A stretch of DNA of 64,000 bases from G963422745 sp965214285 (GTDB lineage: Bacteria > Actinomycetota > Acidimicrobiia > Acidimicrobiales > Aldehydirespiratoraceae): contig OZ243946.1 in assembly GCA_965214285.1 (NCBI GenBank), positions 1,364,001 to 1,428,000 on the forward strand, given 5' to 3'. Each line of letters opens with the position of its first letter. Within the stretch, counting starts at the first letter, position 1. The position numbers and the translations under genes are program-made. Shown here piece by piece: positions 28,132 to 36,377 of this stretch. A model generated the notes under the pieces. It did not search any database. It was not told the origin of the DNA and saw only the letters and a list, made by a program, of their open reading frames with translations.

Positions 28132-29719
28132 TGAGTGTCGCCGAGTCTCGGGACGTCAGTGACGACGAAGCAAGAGGTACGCGTGCTTGGCCGGCGCCGG
28201 GCGACGGATCCTCGCTGAGCACTGCGGCGCTGAAGTACGTCTTCGGGAGTTCGCTCGCAGGCCTGGCGTTCATGGCCACCTACTCAAGTGCAGCGGTCGA
28301 GTTCCCCGCAGCCGAGCTGAGAGACATCCTCATGCTGGGCGCAGCGATCCACACTGTGCCTTTCGTCGCAGCGCTGGTGCTGCTGCGCTCCAAGGTCCGC
28401 AACGCGGTGCTGGCGCTCGTCGTGCTGGGCTCGCTGTGGACCGCCTACCTCGTCCACACCGACCTGTACCTGACCGGAAGCCGGGCGGTGTTCTGGCTGT
28501 GCGCCCTGGCCATCGGGGGGGGGTCTTCTCAGTATTCGAGTTCATCGACGAGAATCGCTGGGTGCGACTGGCTTTGCCCTCGGCTGCAACACTGGCCCTG
28601 GCGATCTGGGTGATCCTTCATCTTCCGCTCTGGACTCCGGGAATCGATGGCACGGAGGGCGACCGGTTCTATGCGGAGCAGATCCGATCGGTCTCGTTCG
28701 AGGAGACGCCGAACGTGTACTTCATCTCCTTTGACGGCCTCGGGCCGCAGAGCCTGGGGCAGGAATATCTCGACATCGAGACCACCGACCTGATCGACTT
28801 GATCAACGCGGAGTTCCGGCGCTTTCCCAACTTGTTCGCCGAAGCGAGATGGTCAGGCGACTCGCTTGCCTTTATCGCATCGCTGCATCGCGACATCTAC
28901 TGGGAGGCCCTGGGTCGGGATGGCCAAGTCGGCATCCGTCTCGCAGGAGAGGCCCCGAATCCGCTGTACGATATTTTTCAGGACAACGGCTATGAGACGA
29001 CTTTCGGCTATCATTCCGCCATCTTCGGACGATCCAAAGGACCCTACCTCGACAATCTGCTCATCGCCCGAGCTCGGGTGATCTGTTTTTTCTTGGGTGC
29101 ACCGCGCTTCTCCTTCTGGGGCTACTGCAATCTCCCGGTCAGCACGACAGGGTCGACAAGGAACGCTTGGTGGACGGACAGTCACGCAGGCTTGATGGAC
29201 CGGGTCATCTCCATAACCGAGCGAGACGGGCCCCAATTCGCTTTTGTCTATTTTCGACTGCCAGCGCACACAGCGGCGACGTTCGACTACGACGACCCGA
29301 GACACGTCGAGACCTACCGGGCCGACTACATCCGCTTGAGCAATCATGCGGCTGTGCTGCTGGCGGAGCTCATCGTTGCTCTGGAGGAGAAGGACCCCGA
29401 GGCGATCGTGTTCGTCTTCGGCGATCACGGACCACGCCTGACCATCAACATGGAGTTCGCGGACGATCCGGGCTTCTTCGTCAAGGACTCCTACGGCGTC
29501 CTCGGCGGGATCTGGCCGCCCGATGCCTGCGCGTCCTGGTTCGACGACGAGCTCCAGAAGGGCTGGCTGACCACCCTGGATGCCGTGCATGCCATCCTGC
29601 GCTGCCTGTCGGGCGGCGACGAAGTAGTGGTCAAGCCGACGGCGACGACCATGCACCGCTACCACTTCATCCCCGACGACGACCCGGAGCGCTCCTTCGC
29701 CGACTTCCTCTACGAGTGA
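28131..29719 (+). pseudogene. LtaS-like array member F, out of frame at a nine-G tract (possibly phase-OFF)
   Basis: As sequenced the reading frame breaks at 28515-28523, a run of nine G in helix 4. The first part (128 codons to the tract) gives the N-terminus and helices 1-3. The rest of the gene is open in the next frame to 29719 and encodes a full catalytic domain: SFDGLGP, WSGDS, RLPAHT, FGDHG and the tail ERSFADFLYE. Ten G would give AIGGGVFS, as in B, and a 529-residue protein. No other damage is seen, which is unusual for an old pseudogene and fits a contingency locus or a homopolymer base-calling error. The N-terminal 30 codons are nearly identical to C. Confidence 0.8.
28515..28523 (+). 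repeat. Nine-G homopolymer inside F (out of frame by one)
   Basis: The run lies at the same helix 4 position as in E. Ten G would restore the frame to the downstream catalytic domain. Confidence 0.9.
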
Positions 29720-29794
29720 GCCAGGCGTCAATGGTCACCGGCCGTCCGCCCACAAGGGCCGTGGCACCCCCTGGCCGGCGGTACGGCCGAGCTG

Positions 29795-32764
29795 TCAGCC
29801 GGCATCGGCCCCGGCGGTGCGGCTCACCTCGATGTAGGCGTCGAGATCGAAGAGGTCCGCGGCCAGGCTCGCCACCTGCCGGCCGCTGACGCCCGCCAGG
29901 GCCCGCATGCGGTTGTCGACGGTGAGGATCGGGCTGTCTGGGTTGAAGGCAAGGGCCAGGTTCTGGGCGCTGAGGGTCTCGTTGTCGATGTAGTTGAAGT
30001 TCTCGCCGACCACCGCCAGGGCCCGCGCCAGTTCTGCCACGGAGGGACCCTCGGAAGCCAGGTCGGCAAGCTCGTCCAGCAGGGCGGTGCGGATCTCGTC
30101 GAGCCTGGCGGGGTCGCCGTCGATCACGATCTCAGCCAGCAAGTGGCTGTGGGGCAACTCCAGGGCGCTCACGACGGCCTCGCCACTGTAGGAAGCCCCC
30201 AGCTCCTCACGTATCTTCTCGAAGATCCGGGCGTTCACGATGCTCTCGAGCACGACAGCCGTGGCTGCATCCGCGGTGTCCCAGGGCCTCCGCAGGCGCC
30301 AGGTCATGACGATGCCGCCGTCGGCCTCGCCGGGCCGCAGCGCCACCTGCGCGCTCAGCACCTCTGCGGGCGGCTCAGGCAGTCGGTCGACGACCGTGCG
30401 GGCCTCGCCGGCGGGCAGCGTGCCGATGTAGCTGCGGGCCAGGCGCTCGACCACGGCGGCACCGACATCGCCGACGATCGACACGACCATGCCGTCGGCG
30501 CTGCCGAAATGCTCGCGGTAGGTCGCCAACAGGCTCTCGGCGTCCGCCTCGGCCAGAATCTCGCTGCTGGGAATCCAGTCGCCGAAGTCGTCGCCGTAGA
30601 GCAGCCTGCGGTACTCGATGTCGGCTCTGGTCTCGGCCCTGCTCTCATAGGCGGTCATGATCGCCTCGCCGACGCTCTGGGCGCTGTTGAGGCCCGCGGC
30701 GTCGATCCGGGGCTCGGTGACCAGAAGGTGCAGGAGCTGCAGGGCCGTCTCGAGATCCTCGGTTGACGAGCCGCCGCTGAGCACGTCGAAGTCCCGGAAC
30801 ACGAACGGTGCTATGTCGGCTGTCTTGTCGGCGAGGTAGCCGTCGATCTGGCCGCGGGTCAGGCCCGCGAGCCCCGAGGCGTAGACCGCGTCGGTGGCCA
30901 GGCGGGTGAGCACCGGCCCCTGGGCGTCGTGGCGCGAAAAGCCGCCCGGGCTCTGGGCGGTGATCAGCACCGTTCCCTCGGCGATTCCCGACTCCTCGAA
31001 GACCACCGTGGCGCCATTGGCGAACGACCACCAGCTCGGCCGGGTCGAGATGTCGAGCACGCCGCCGGCTGCGATCTCGACAGGCGCAGGCGCCGCCAGC
31101 AGGGAGTCGATCTCGTCTGCAGGCTCGGTTCTGGGCGTGGCCTCGGCATCGGCGGTGATCTCCAGCAGCTCCGCAGGGCTCGGAAGCGTGGCATCGTCTC
31201 TGCCGACCGCGATCAGCAGGGCGCCGCTGCTGTCGAGGATCGATGCCAGGTGCTCGGCGAGGTCGGCCGCGTTGACCGCCTCCAGCACGGCTCGTTGCCG
31301 CCTGATGGCCGTCAGCGGTGCCTCGATGCTGTGGCCTTCGAGGAAGTGGGCCGCGAACGCATCGGCGTAGTCGTAGTCCTGCAGCGTGCGCACGGTGTCG
31401 GCTGCGAAGTCCAGGCCTGCCTCGTAGGTCTCGACGGCGGCGGCGAGCTCGTCGTCGTCGAATCCCTCAGCGGCGCCCCGGACGACGCCGAGGTACTGGC
31501 GCAGGGCGGCTCCGAGATCGGGGCCTGCCAGGTTGCTGCCGAAGTAGCGCAGCCCGGAGGCGATGGAGAACACCTGCAGGTCCGTCTCGAAGTCGACCGC
31601 CAGATCGCCTGCGTGGTAGGCGTCGGACAGGCGGTCGCTGACCATCGTGGCGATCAGCGTCTCCCACACGCCGAGCTTGGCCCCGCCGACGGTGGAGGGG
31701 TCCCAGTTGCGGAGCTGGAAGTCGATGGAGAGGTTGTCGAACAGGTTGCCCGGATGGGTCACATGGAAGGCCGCGGCCTCGGGGTTGGGGGAGATGTCGA
31801 GCACGGGCGGCGCCGGGTGGTCGTCGCCGCGGGCTTCGAGGCCGCCGAAGTGCTCTTCGACCAGCTCCTCGAGCCGGTCGACTCCGAGGTCGCCGACGGC
31901 GACGACGGCCATGTTGTCGGGCCGGTACCAGCGGTCGTAGAAGCTGCGCAGGGCGCCGGCGTCGGTGGCGGCGATCGCCTCGGCGCTGCCCAGCACGCTG
32001 CGCTCGGCATAGGGCGTGCCGTCGGTGTAGACGCGGTCGAACTCGGCGACGATGAAGCCGCCCGGCGACTGACGGCTCTGGCGGAACTCGTCTCGGACCA
32101 CGCCGATCTCGGCTTCGACCTCGGCGGGGTCGATGGTGGCCGCCGAGGCCCATTCGGCCAGCACCCTGAACGCCGTGGTCAGCGCCTCGGGGTCGCGCGT
32201 TGGCGCCCTCAGCAGGTAGACAGTGCTGTCATATGAGGTGTAGGCGTTGCTGTCGGCGCCGAGCTCGATGCCCAGGCCCTGCAGCGTGCGGTCCAGCTCG
32301 GTGCCCGGGAACGAGGCCGTGCCGTTGAACAGCATGTGCTCCAGGAAGTGCGCTGTGCCGCTCTCGGGCTCGGCTTGCAGCGAGCCGGCGCCGACCACCA
32401 GGCGCAGCTCCAGCGAGCCCCCGGGGCTGTCGTTCTCCAGCAGGTAGTAGGTCAGCCCGTTCTCCAGCGTGCCCACCACCGCCTCGGGATCGATGCCCAG
32501 AGGCGTGTCGTCGTCGGGCAGCTCGTAGTCGCCGTCGGCCCTCGATCCGCCGCTTTCGCCTTCGGAGTCCGCGGTTGCCGACTCGTCGCCGGGGCCGGCG
32601 GGCGTGCTGTCGTTTTCGGAGTCGGAGCAGCCGACCGCAAGGCCCAGCAGGACCAACAGGCCGAGCAGCGTCGGCACGCCGAGCAGCGTCGGCGCGGCCG
32701 GCGATGCCCTCGATCCGGCTCTCGGGCGGGCTCGCGGGCTGCGTCGTCTCGGCATGAGATCCAT
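29795..32764 (-). CDS. M16 (pitrilysin-type) zinc peptidase lipoprotein
   Basis: A 989-residue predicted exported lipoprotein. The signal sequence ends LLGLAVGC with Cys46 as lipid site, followed by a Ser/Asp/Glu/Gly linker. The inverted zinc motif HFLEH is at 139-143, with the second M16 domain and the C-terminal pair of inactive-looking domains after it, as in full-length two-half peptidases. Such enzymes clear peptides or process surface proteins. It is the only minus-strand gene inside the array and separates members A-F from the DPGTG operon. ATG 32764 (or 32755) is used because the frame upstream lacks signal features; a TATCGT hexamer lies at 32814-32809. Confidence 0.9.
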   Translation of the reverse strand: MDLMPRRRSPRARPRAGSRASPAAPTLLGVPTLLGLLVLLGLAVGCSDSENDSTPAGPGDESATADSEGESGGSRADGDYELPDDDTPLGIDPEAVVGTLENGLTYYLLENDSPGGSLELRLVVGAGSLQAEPESGTAHFLEHMLFNGTASFPGTELDRTLQGLGIELGADSNAYTSYDSTVYLLRAPTRDPEALTTAFRVLAEWASAATIDPAEVEAEIGVVRDEFRQSRQSPGGFIVAEFDRVYTDGTPYAERSVLGSAEAIAATDAGALRSFYDRWYRPDNMAVVAVGDLGVDRLEELVEEHFGGLEARGDDHPAPPVLDISPNPEAAAFHVTHPGNLFDNLSIDFQLRNWDPSTVGGAKLGVWETLIATMVSDRLSDAYHAGDLAVDFETDLQVFSIASGLRYFGSNLAGPDLGAALRQYLGVVRGAAEGFDDDELAAAVETYEAGLDFAADTVRTLQDYDYADAFAAHFLEGHSIEAPLTAIRRQRAVLEAVNAADLAEHLASILDSSGALLIAVGRDDATLPSPAELLEITADAEATPRTEPADEIDSLLAAPAPVEIAAGGVLDISTRPSWWSFANGATVVFEESGIAEGTVLITAQSPGGFSRHDAQGPVLTRLATDAVYASGLAGLTRGQIDGYLADKTADIAPFVFRDFDVLSGGSSTEDLETALQLLHLLVTEPRIDAAGLNSAQSVGEAIMTAYESRAETRADIEYRRLLYGDDFGDWIPSSEILAEADAESLLATYREHFGSADGMVVSIVGDVGAAVVERLARSYIGTLPAGEARTVVDRLPEPPAEVLSAQVALRPGEADGGIVMTWRLRRPWDTADAATAVVLESIVNARIFEKIREELGASYSGEAVVSALELPHSHLLAEIVIDGDPARLDEIRTALLDELADLASEGPSVAELARALAVVGENFNYIDNETLSAQNLALAFNPDSPILTVDNRMRALAGVSGRQVASLAADLFDLDAYIEVSRTAGADAG

Positions 32765-32926
32765 CGAACGGGGCTGCTGTCTCTCGGGTCCTTGGTCGAG
32801 CGCGGGCAACGATACAGCGGCGGCAACCCTTGAGCGGACGGGTCTCGGCAGGCATGCGGCCCGGCCCGGCCCGCCGCCGCCCGGTACGAACCTGTCGAAG
32901 AACACGTTGGCCCCTCACGGACGGGG

Positions 32927-32968
32927 TAGGGTTCTGCACCGACCGCCAAAGCCCAAGGAGGCTGCCCA
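32927..32968 (+). promoter_or_regulatory. Promoter and Shine-Dalgarno cassette of the DPGTG operon
   Basis: TAGGGT at 32927-32932 is followed by a spacer and AGGAGG directly before the ATG of the DPGTG gene. This copy precedes an intact small gene and is probably closest to the ancestral arrangement of the array cassette. Confidence 0.55.
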
Positions 32969-33211
32969 ATGCGCCGCAACCCACTCACCGCAGTCTTCGT
33001 GCTGTTCGCCCGTGCCTACATCGACCCGGGCACCGGCTTCATCATCGTCACCAGCGTGCTCGGGGTCATGACCTCGATCGGCTACTTCTTCCGGACGAAC
33101 TTCAACCGCCTGAAGCGGTTGTTCAGCTCCGGCGGTGCCGCTGACGGCGACTCGGGCACTGTGGCGCAGGCCGACCAGCCCGAGGCCGACCCCGGCGATG
33201 CTGCGAGCTGA
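32969..33211 (+). CDS. Small DPGTG-motif membrane protein
   Basis: An 80-residue protein: MRRNPLTAVFVLFARAYIDPGTGFII, with the DPGTG motif at 19-23, one membrane helix (about 24-42), a basic cytoplasmic-type segment (RTNFNRLKRLF) and an acidic low-complexity tail. Short proteins with a YIDPGTGS motif followed by one helix and basic residues are, from memory, often encoded beside NoeA-like methyltransferases and sulfatase-superfamily membrane proteins; their function is not established. The gene has a strong AGGAGG, overlaps the methyltransferase start by 14 bases, and its first codons recur as leader ORFs in the array. Confidence 0.75.
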   Translation: MRRNPLTAVFVLFARAYIDPGTGFIIVTSVLGVMTSIGYFFRTNFNRLKRLFSSGGAADGDSGTVAQADQPEADPGDAAS

Positions 33212-34649
33212 CGGGGGCTCGTTCAAGGATCCCGCCGGCCGGGTCTACCGTCTCGACCCAGGCACCGACAGCGAGCGGATAGTCCGCGGGCTCAACGGCG
33301 CCGCGGCCGAGGTCGCCGAGCGGCTCCTGGCCGAGCCCTTCTTCGCAGAGCTTGTGGCCGACGGCAGGGTCGTGGCAACGGATCCGCTCGACCCGCAGTC
33401 GCCGGCGGGCGCAGCGGTCATCGCGCAGGGCTGGGACGCGGCATTCGAGCACGAGGCCGTCGAATTCGTCACCTGGCCGTATGAATGGCCGTTCTCGATG
33501 CTCAAGGACGCGGCCCTGCTGCAGCTCGACGTGCTCAAGAACGCCGCGGCCAGCGGCTGGACGCTCAAGGACGCCACCTCCTACAACGTGCAGTGGATCG
33601 GCTGCAGGCCCGTCTTCATCGACGTGCCCTCGTTCGAGCCGTGGCCCGAGGGCGAGCCCTGGCGGGGCCATCGCCAGTTCTGCGCCACCTATCTCACGCC
33701 GCTGCTGCTGACCAGCCATCTCGGCATCGACTTCCAGCCGCTGCTGCGCTCCAGCCTGGAGGGCATCGACGCCGAGCAGGCGAGCCGGCACTTCTACGGC
33801 CTGCGCCGCTTCAAGCGAGGCGTGCTCTCCCACATCTGGTTCCCGGCCAAGGCCGAGCGCAAGGCCGAGAGCCGGGCGAGCAAGCAGCCTAAGCCCGAGC
33901 CCGGCAGCCCGCAGCCCGAGCCCGCCCGCCGGCAGCCCAAGACCAGGGTGCTGGCGCTGCTCGACAGCCTGGAGCGGCTCGTCGGCAAGCTGTCGCCTCC
34001 CGTCGCCAGCCAGGAGCGGCCCCGCCGGTCGGCCGCCATCCCCGGCCACGATGCCGGTCTCGCGGCCGAGCAGCTCGCGGCCAAGCAGTCCTTCGTGGCA
34101 GGCCATGGCGCCGAGCTGAGGCCCCGCCTGACCTGGGACCTGGCTGCAGGCAGCGGAGCGCTCGCCTGCATCGCCGCGGAGCACTCGGGAACGGTGGTGG
34201 CCATGGATCAGGATCCCTCTGCCGTGGATCTGCTCTACCGCCGGCTGCGCTCCGACGGTCCCGCCAACGTGATCCCGCTGGTCATGGACCTCGCCAACGT
34301 CTCGCCGGGCCAGGGCTGGGCCGGCGGCGAGCGCCCGGGTCTCGATCAGCGAAGGCGCCCCGACCTGGTGCTGGCCCTCGATGTCGTCCACCGCATGCGG
34401 GTGGCGGCCAACATCCCGCTGCCGCTGTTCTTCGACTGGCTGCGCAGCCTCGATGCCGCCTGCATCGTGGAGTTCGTGGGCCGCGAGGACGAGGCGTTCG
34501 CAGAGCTGTTGGCGAACAAGACCCTCGACTACGCCGACTACGGCATCGAGTCCTTCGAGGACGAGGCCCGCAGCCGCTTCACGGTCAAGAACCGCCTGGA
34601 GCTGCCCGGCGGGGAGCGCGAGCTGTTCCTGCTCGAACCCGGCCAGTAG
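33198..34649 (+). CDS. NoeA-like SAM-dependent methyltransferase
   Basis: A 483-residue protein. Residues 1-215 carry the NoeA-like pattern: DGGSFKDPAGRVYRL, then VTWPYEWPFSMLKDAALLQLDVL and LKDATSYNVQWIGCRPVFIDVPSFEPW. A Pro/Lys-rich linker (about 222-250) leads to a Rossmann methyltransferase domain with DLAAGSG (314-320) and MDQDPSAVD. NoeA of rhizobia is a host-specificity methyltransferase; the substrate here is unknown, though the setting suggests a surface glycan or glycopolymer. It overlaps the DPGTG gene and is followed after four bases by array member G, so the three are almost certainly one operon. Confidence 0.8.
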   Translation: MLRADGGSFKDPAGRVYRLDPGTDSERIVRGLNGAAAEVAERLLAEPFFAELVADGRVVATDPLDPQSPAGAAVIAQGWDAAFEHEAVEFVTWPYEWPFSMLKDAALLQLDVLKNAAASGWTLKDATSYNVQWIGCRPVFIDVPSFEPWPEGEPWRGHRQFCATYLTPLLLTSHLGIDFQPLLRSSLEGIDAEQASRHFYGLRRFKRGVLSHIWFPAKAERKAESRASKQPKPEPGSPQPEPARRQPKTRVLALLDSLERLVGKLSPPVASQERPRRSAAIPGHDAGLAAEQLAAKQSFVAGHGAELRPRLTWDLAAGSGALACIAAEHSGTVVAMDQDPSAVDLLYRRLRSDGPANVIPLVMDLANVSPGQGWAGGERPGLDQRRRPDLVLALDVVHRMRVAANIPLPLFFDWLRSLDAACIVEFVGREDEAFAELLANKTLDYADYGIESFEDEARSRFTVKNRLELPGGERELFLLEPGQ

Positions 34650-34873
34650 CTCGGTGAGAGTTGCCGACTCGCAGCGCCGGCTCGGCAGCGTCGTCGGCGG
34701 TCTGCCGGCTGCTGTGGGCAAGTACGTCTTCACCGCTTCGCTGGTGGGTCTGGCGTTTCTGTTCACCTACGCCAACTCCCAAGTCGAGATCACAGGCGAC
34801 GAGCTGAGGGGCATCGTGCTGTGGGGTCTGACAGTCCACTCTGTGCTTGTGATCACGACGTTGCTCGTCTTCC

Positions 34874-34978
34874 GTGCCAGGGTGCTCAATGCCGTCCTGC
34901 GTGCAACCTGGCGTCGAAGTCTGAAGGGGGGGGGGTCTGACGGGCGCGAGATGTGCCCGGATCTGCAATGCCGTGCTG
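34874..34978 (+). repeat. Imperfect 26-bp direct repeats flanking the G-tract insertion in G
   Basis: Segments 34874-34899 and 34953-34978 match at 20 of 26 bases and both code for the ARxxNAVL stretch before helix 3. The 79-base offset equals 78 bases plus the extra G. Other paralogues have a single copy, so G carries a partial tandem duplication or insertion with the ten-G run inside. Confidence 0.75.
34926..34935 (+). repeat. Ten-G homopolymer inside G (out of frame by one)
   Basis: A pure ten-G run in the inserted segment of G. With nine G the sequence reads SLKGGGLTGARCARICNAVL and joins the correct frame. Confidence 0.9.
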
Positions 34979-36303
34979 GCTCTGGTGGTGGTGCTGGAGA
35001 TCACGACCGCCTACACCGTGCATACTCAGGCTTGGCTGACCGGCAGCCGGGTCCTCGTGTTGCTGGGGAGCCTGGCCACCGGCATCGGCGTCTTCGCTGC
35101 CTTGCAGTTCATCGACCAGGTCCGCTGGGTCAGGCTGACGCTTCCGATGGTGGCTTTGGCGGTGCTGGCACTCTCGGTGTCTCCGCATCTGGGCCACCAG
35201 GATCTGGTCGAGCGGAACTACGAGTCGCAGGTGCGGACGATCACTTTCGAGGAGACGCCGAACCTGTATTTCATCGGCTTCGACGCGCTGAGCCCTCAGG
35301 CCGTGATGAGAGAGCATCTCGACATCGACACGACCGATTTCGTCGAGCTGGTCGACGCCGAGTTCAGGCGTTTCCCCAATCTGTTCGTCGACATGATCTG
35401 GAGTCGTTTGTCGTTCAACATGACCTTGGCGCTGGATCCCGACATCTTCTGGCGAGCATTTGCCGATGCGGGTGGATCACCCGGATATGTCATCGGACGC
35501 TCGCCGAGCCCGCTGCTCGACATCCTGCGCCACAACGGATACGAGACCAACCTGGTCTACAGGAGCCTGTACTTCGGCAGGGAGAACGGACCGTACCTCG
35601 ACCACTTCGAGACGATCGAGCCGGCCCGCACTGTCTGTGGCCTGATGGATCAGTCGCTCGTCGCTCTGGCCTTCTGGGGCTACTGCAACCTGTTCTCAGC
35701 AGACCCCGGACCAGATTACGGGAAGTTCGCCGCCGAACTGCCAGTACAGCTCGATGCCATCACCCGGATCGCCAACAGGCAGCGGCCTCAGTTCGTGCTC
35801 AGCTACACACGCGTGCCGCTGCACACCGGCCGGACCTACGACCACTCCGATCCCCGCGACCGGGAGACCTACCGGGATGAGTACATCAAGAAGAGCAGTT
35901 GGGCAGTGAGTTACGCCGCTGGGATTATCGACGTGCTGCGGGAGCACGACCCTGATGCGCTGTTGTTCGTATTCGGCGATCACGGTGCCCACCTCTCGCG
36001 GGACCTGGAGTTCGCAGACGACCCAGATTTCGTGATCAAGGACTCCTATGCGGTGCTGGGCGGGATCTGGCCCCGCGATGCCTGCGAGCCGTGGTTCGAC
36101 GAGATCCTCGAGCAGGAGTTCCTGACGATCCTGGACGCGGTGCACACGATCCTGCGCTGCCTGTCCGGCGGCGAGGAGGCACTCGTCGAGCCCAGGGACC
36201 GCCTGCTGCGCAACGGGCGCGGCCGCATTCCCGACGACGGCGTGGAGCGCTCCTTCGCCGACTACCTCTACGAGTAGAGCGTCACTCGGACCCCACGGGC
36301 GGA

Positions 36304-36344
36304 TAGGGTTCCCCGTCGACCGCCAAAGCCGAGGAAGCTTCCCG
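36304..36344 (+). promoter_or_regulatory. Promoter cassette upstream of H
   Basis: TAGGGT (36304-36309) is followed by the cassette spacer and a weakened Shine-Dalgarno (GAGGAAG) before the leader ATG at 36345. It resembles the copy at 32927. Confidence 0.5.
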
Positions 36345-36377
36345 ATGCACCGCACCCCACCGACAGCCTCTTCGTGA
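36345..36377 (+). CDS. Leader peptide ORF coupled to H
   Basis: A ten-codon ORF (MHRTPPTASS) that ends in TGATG, overlapping the ATG of H. In the shifted frame the DNA continues as MFARACIDSGTR, which matches FARAYIDPGTG of the small DPGTG protein. The leader and the first codons of H are thus a frameshifted remnant of that gene. Confidence 0.45.
   Translation: MHRTPPTASS

Larger units (their letters stand above)
34654..36277 (+). pseudogene. LtaS-like array member G, out of frame at a ten-G tract (possibly phase-OFF)
   Basis: The gene starts at GTG 34654, four bases after the methyltransferase stop. The frame is good to 34925, then a ten-G run (34926-34935) shifts it; downstream the frame is open to 36277. 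Nine G would give one 540-residue protein. The tract lies in an extra segment of about 26 codons between helices 2 and 3, bounded by imperfect copies of ARxxNAVL. The domain has FDALSP (Gly replaced by Ala), WSRLS, RVPLHT, FGDHG and the tail ERSFADYLYE. Together with A it forms the more divergent branch. Its place in the DPGTG operon suggests it is the founding member. Confidence 0.8.
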
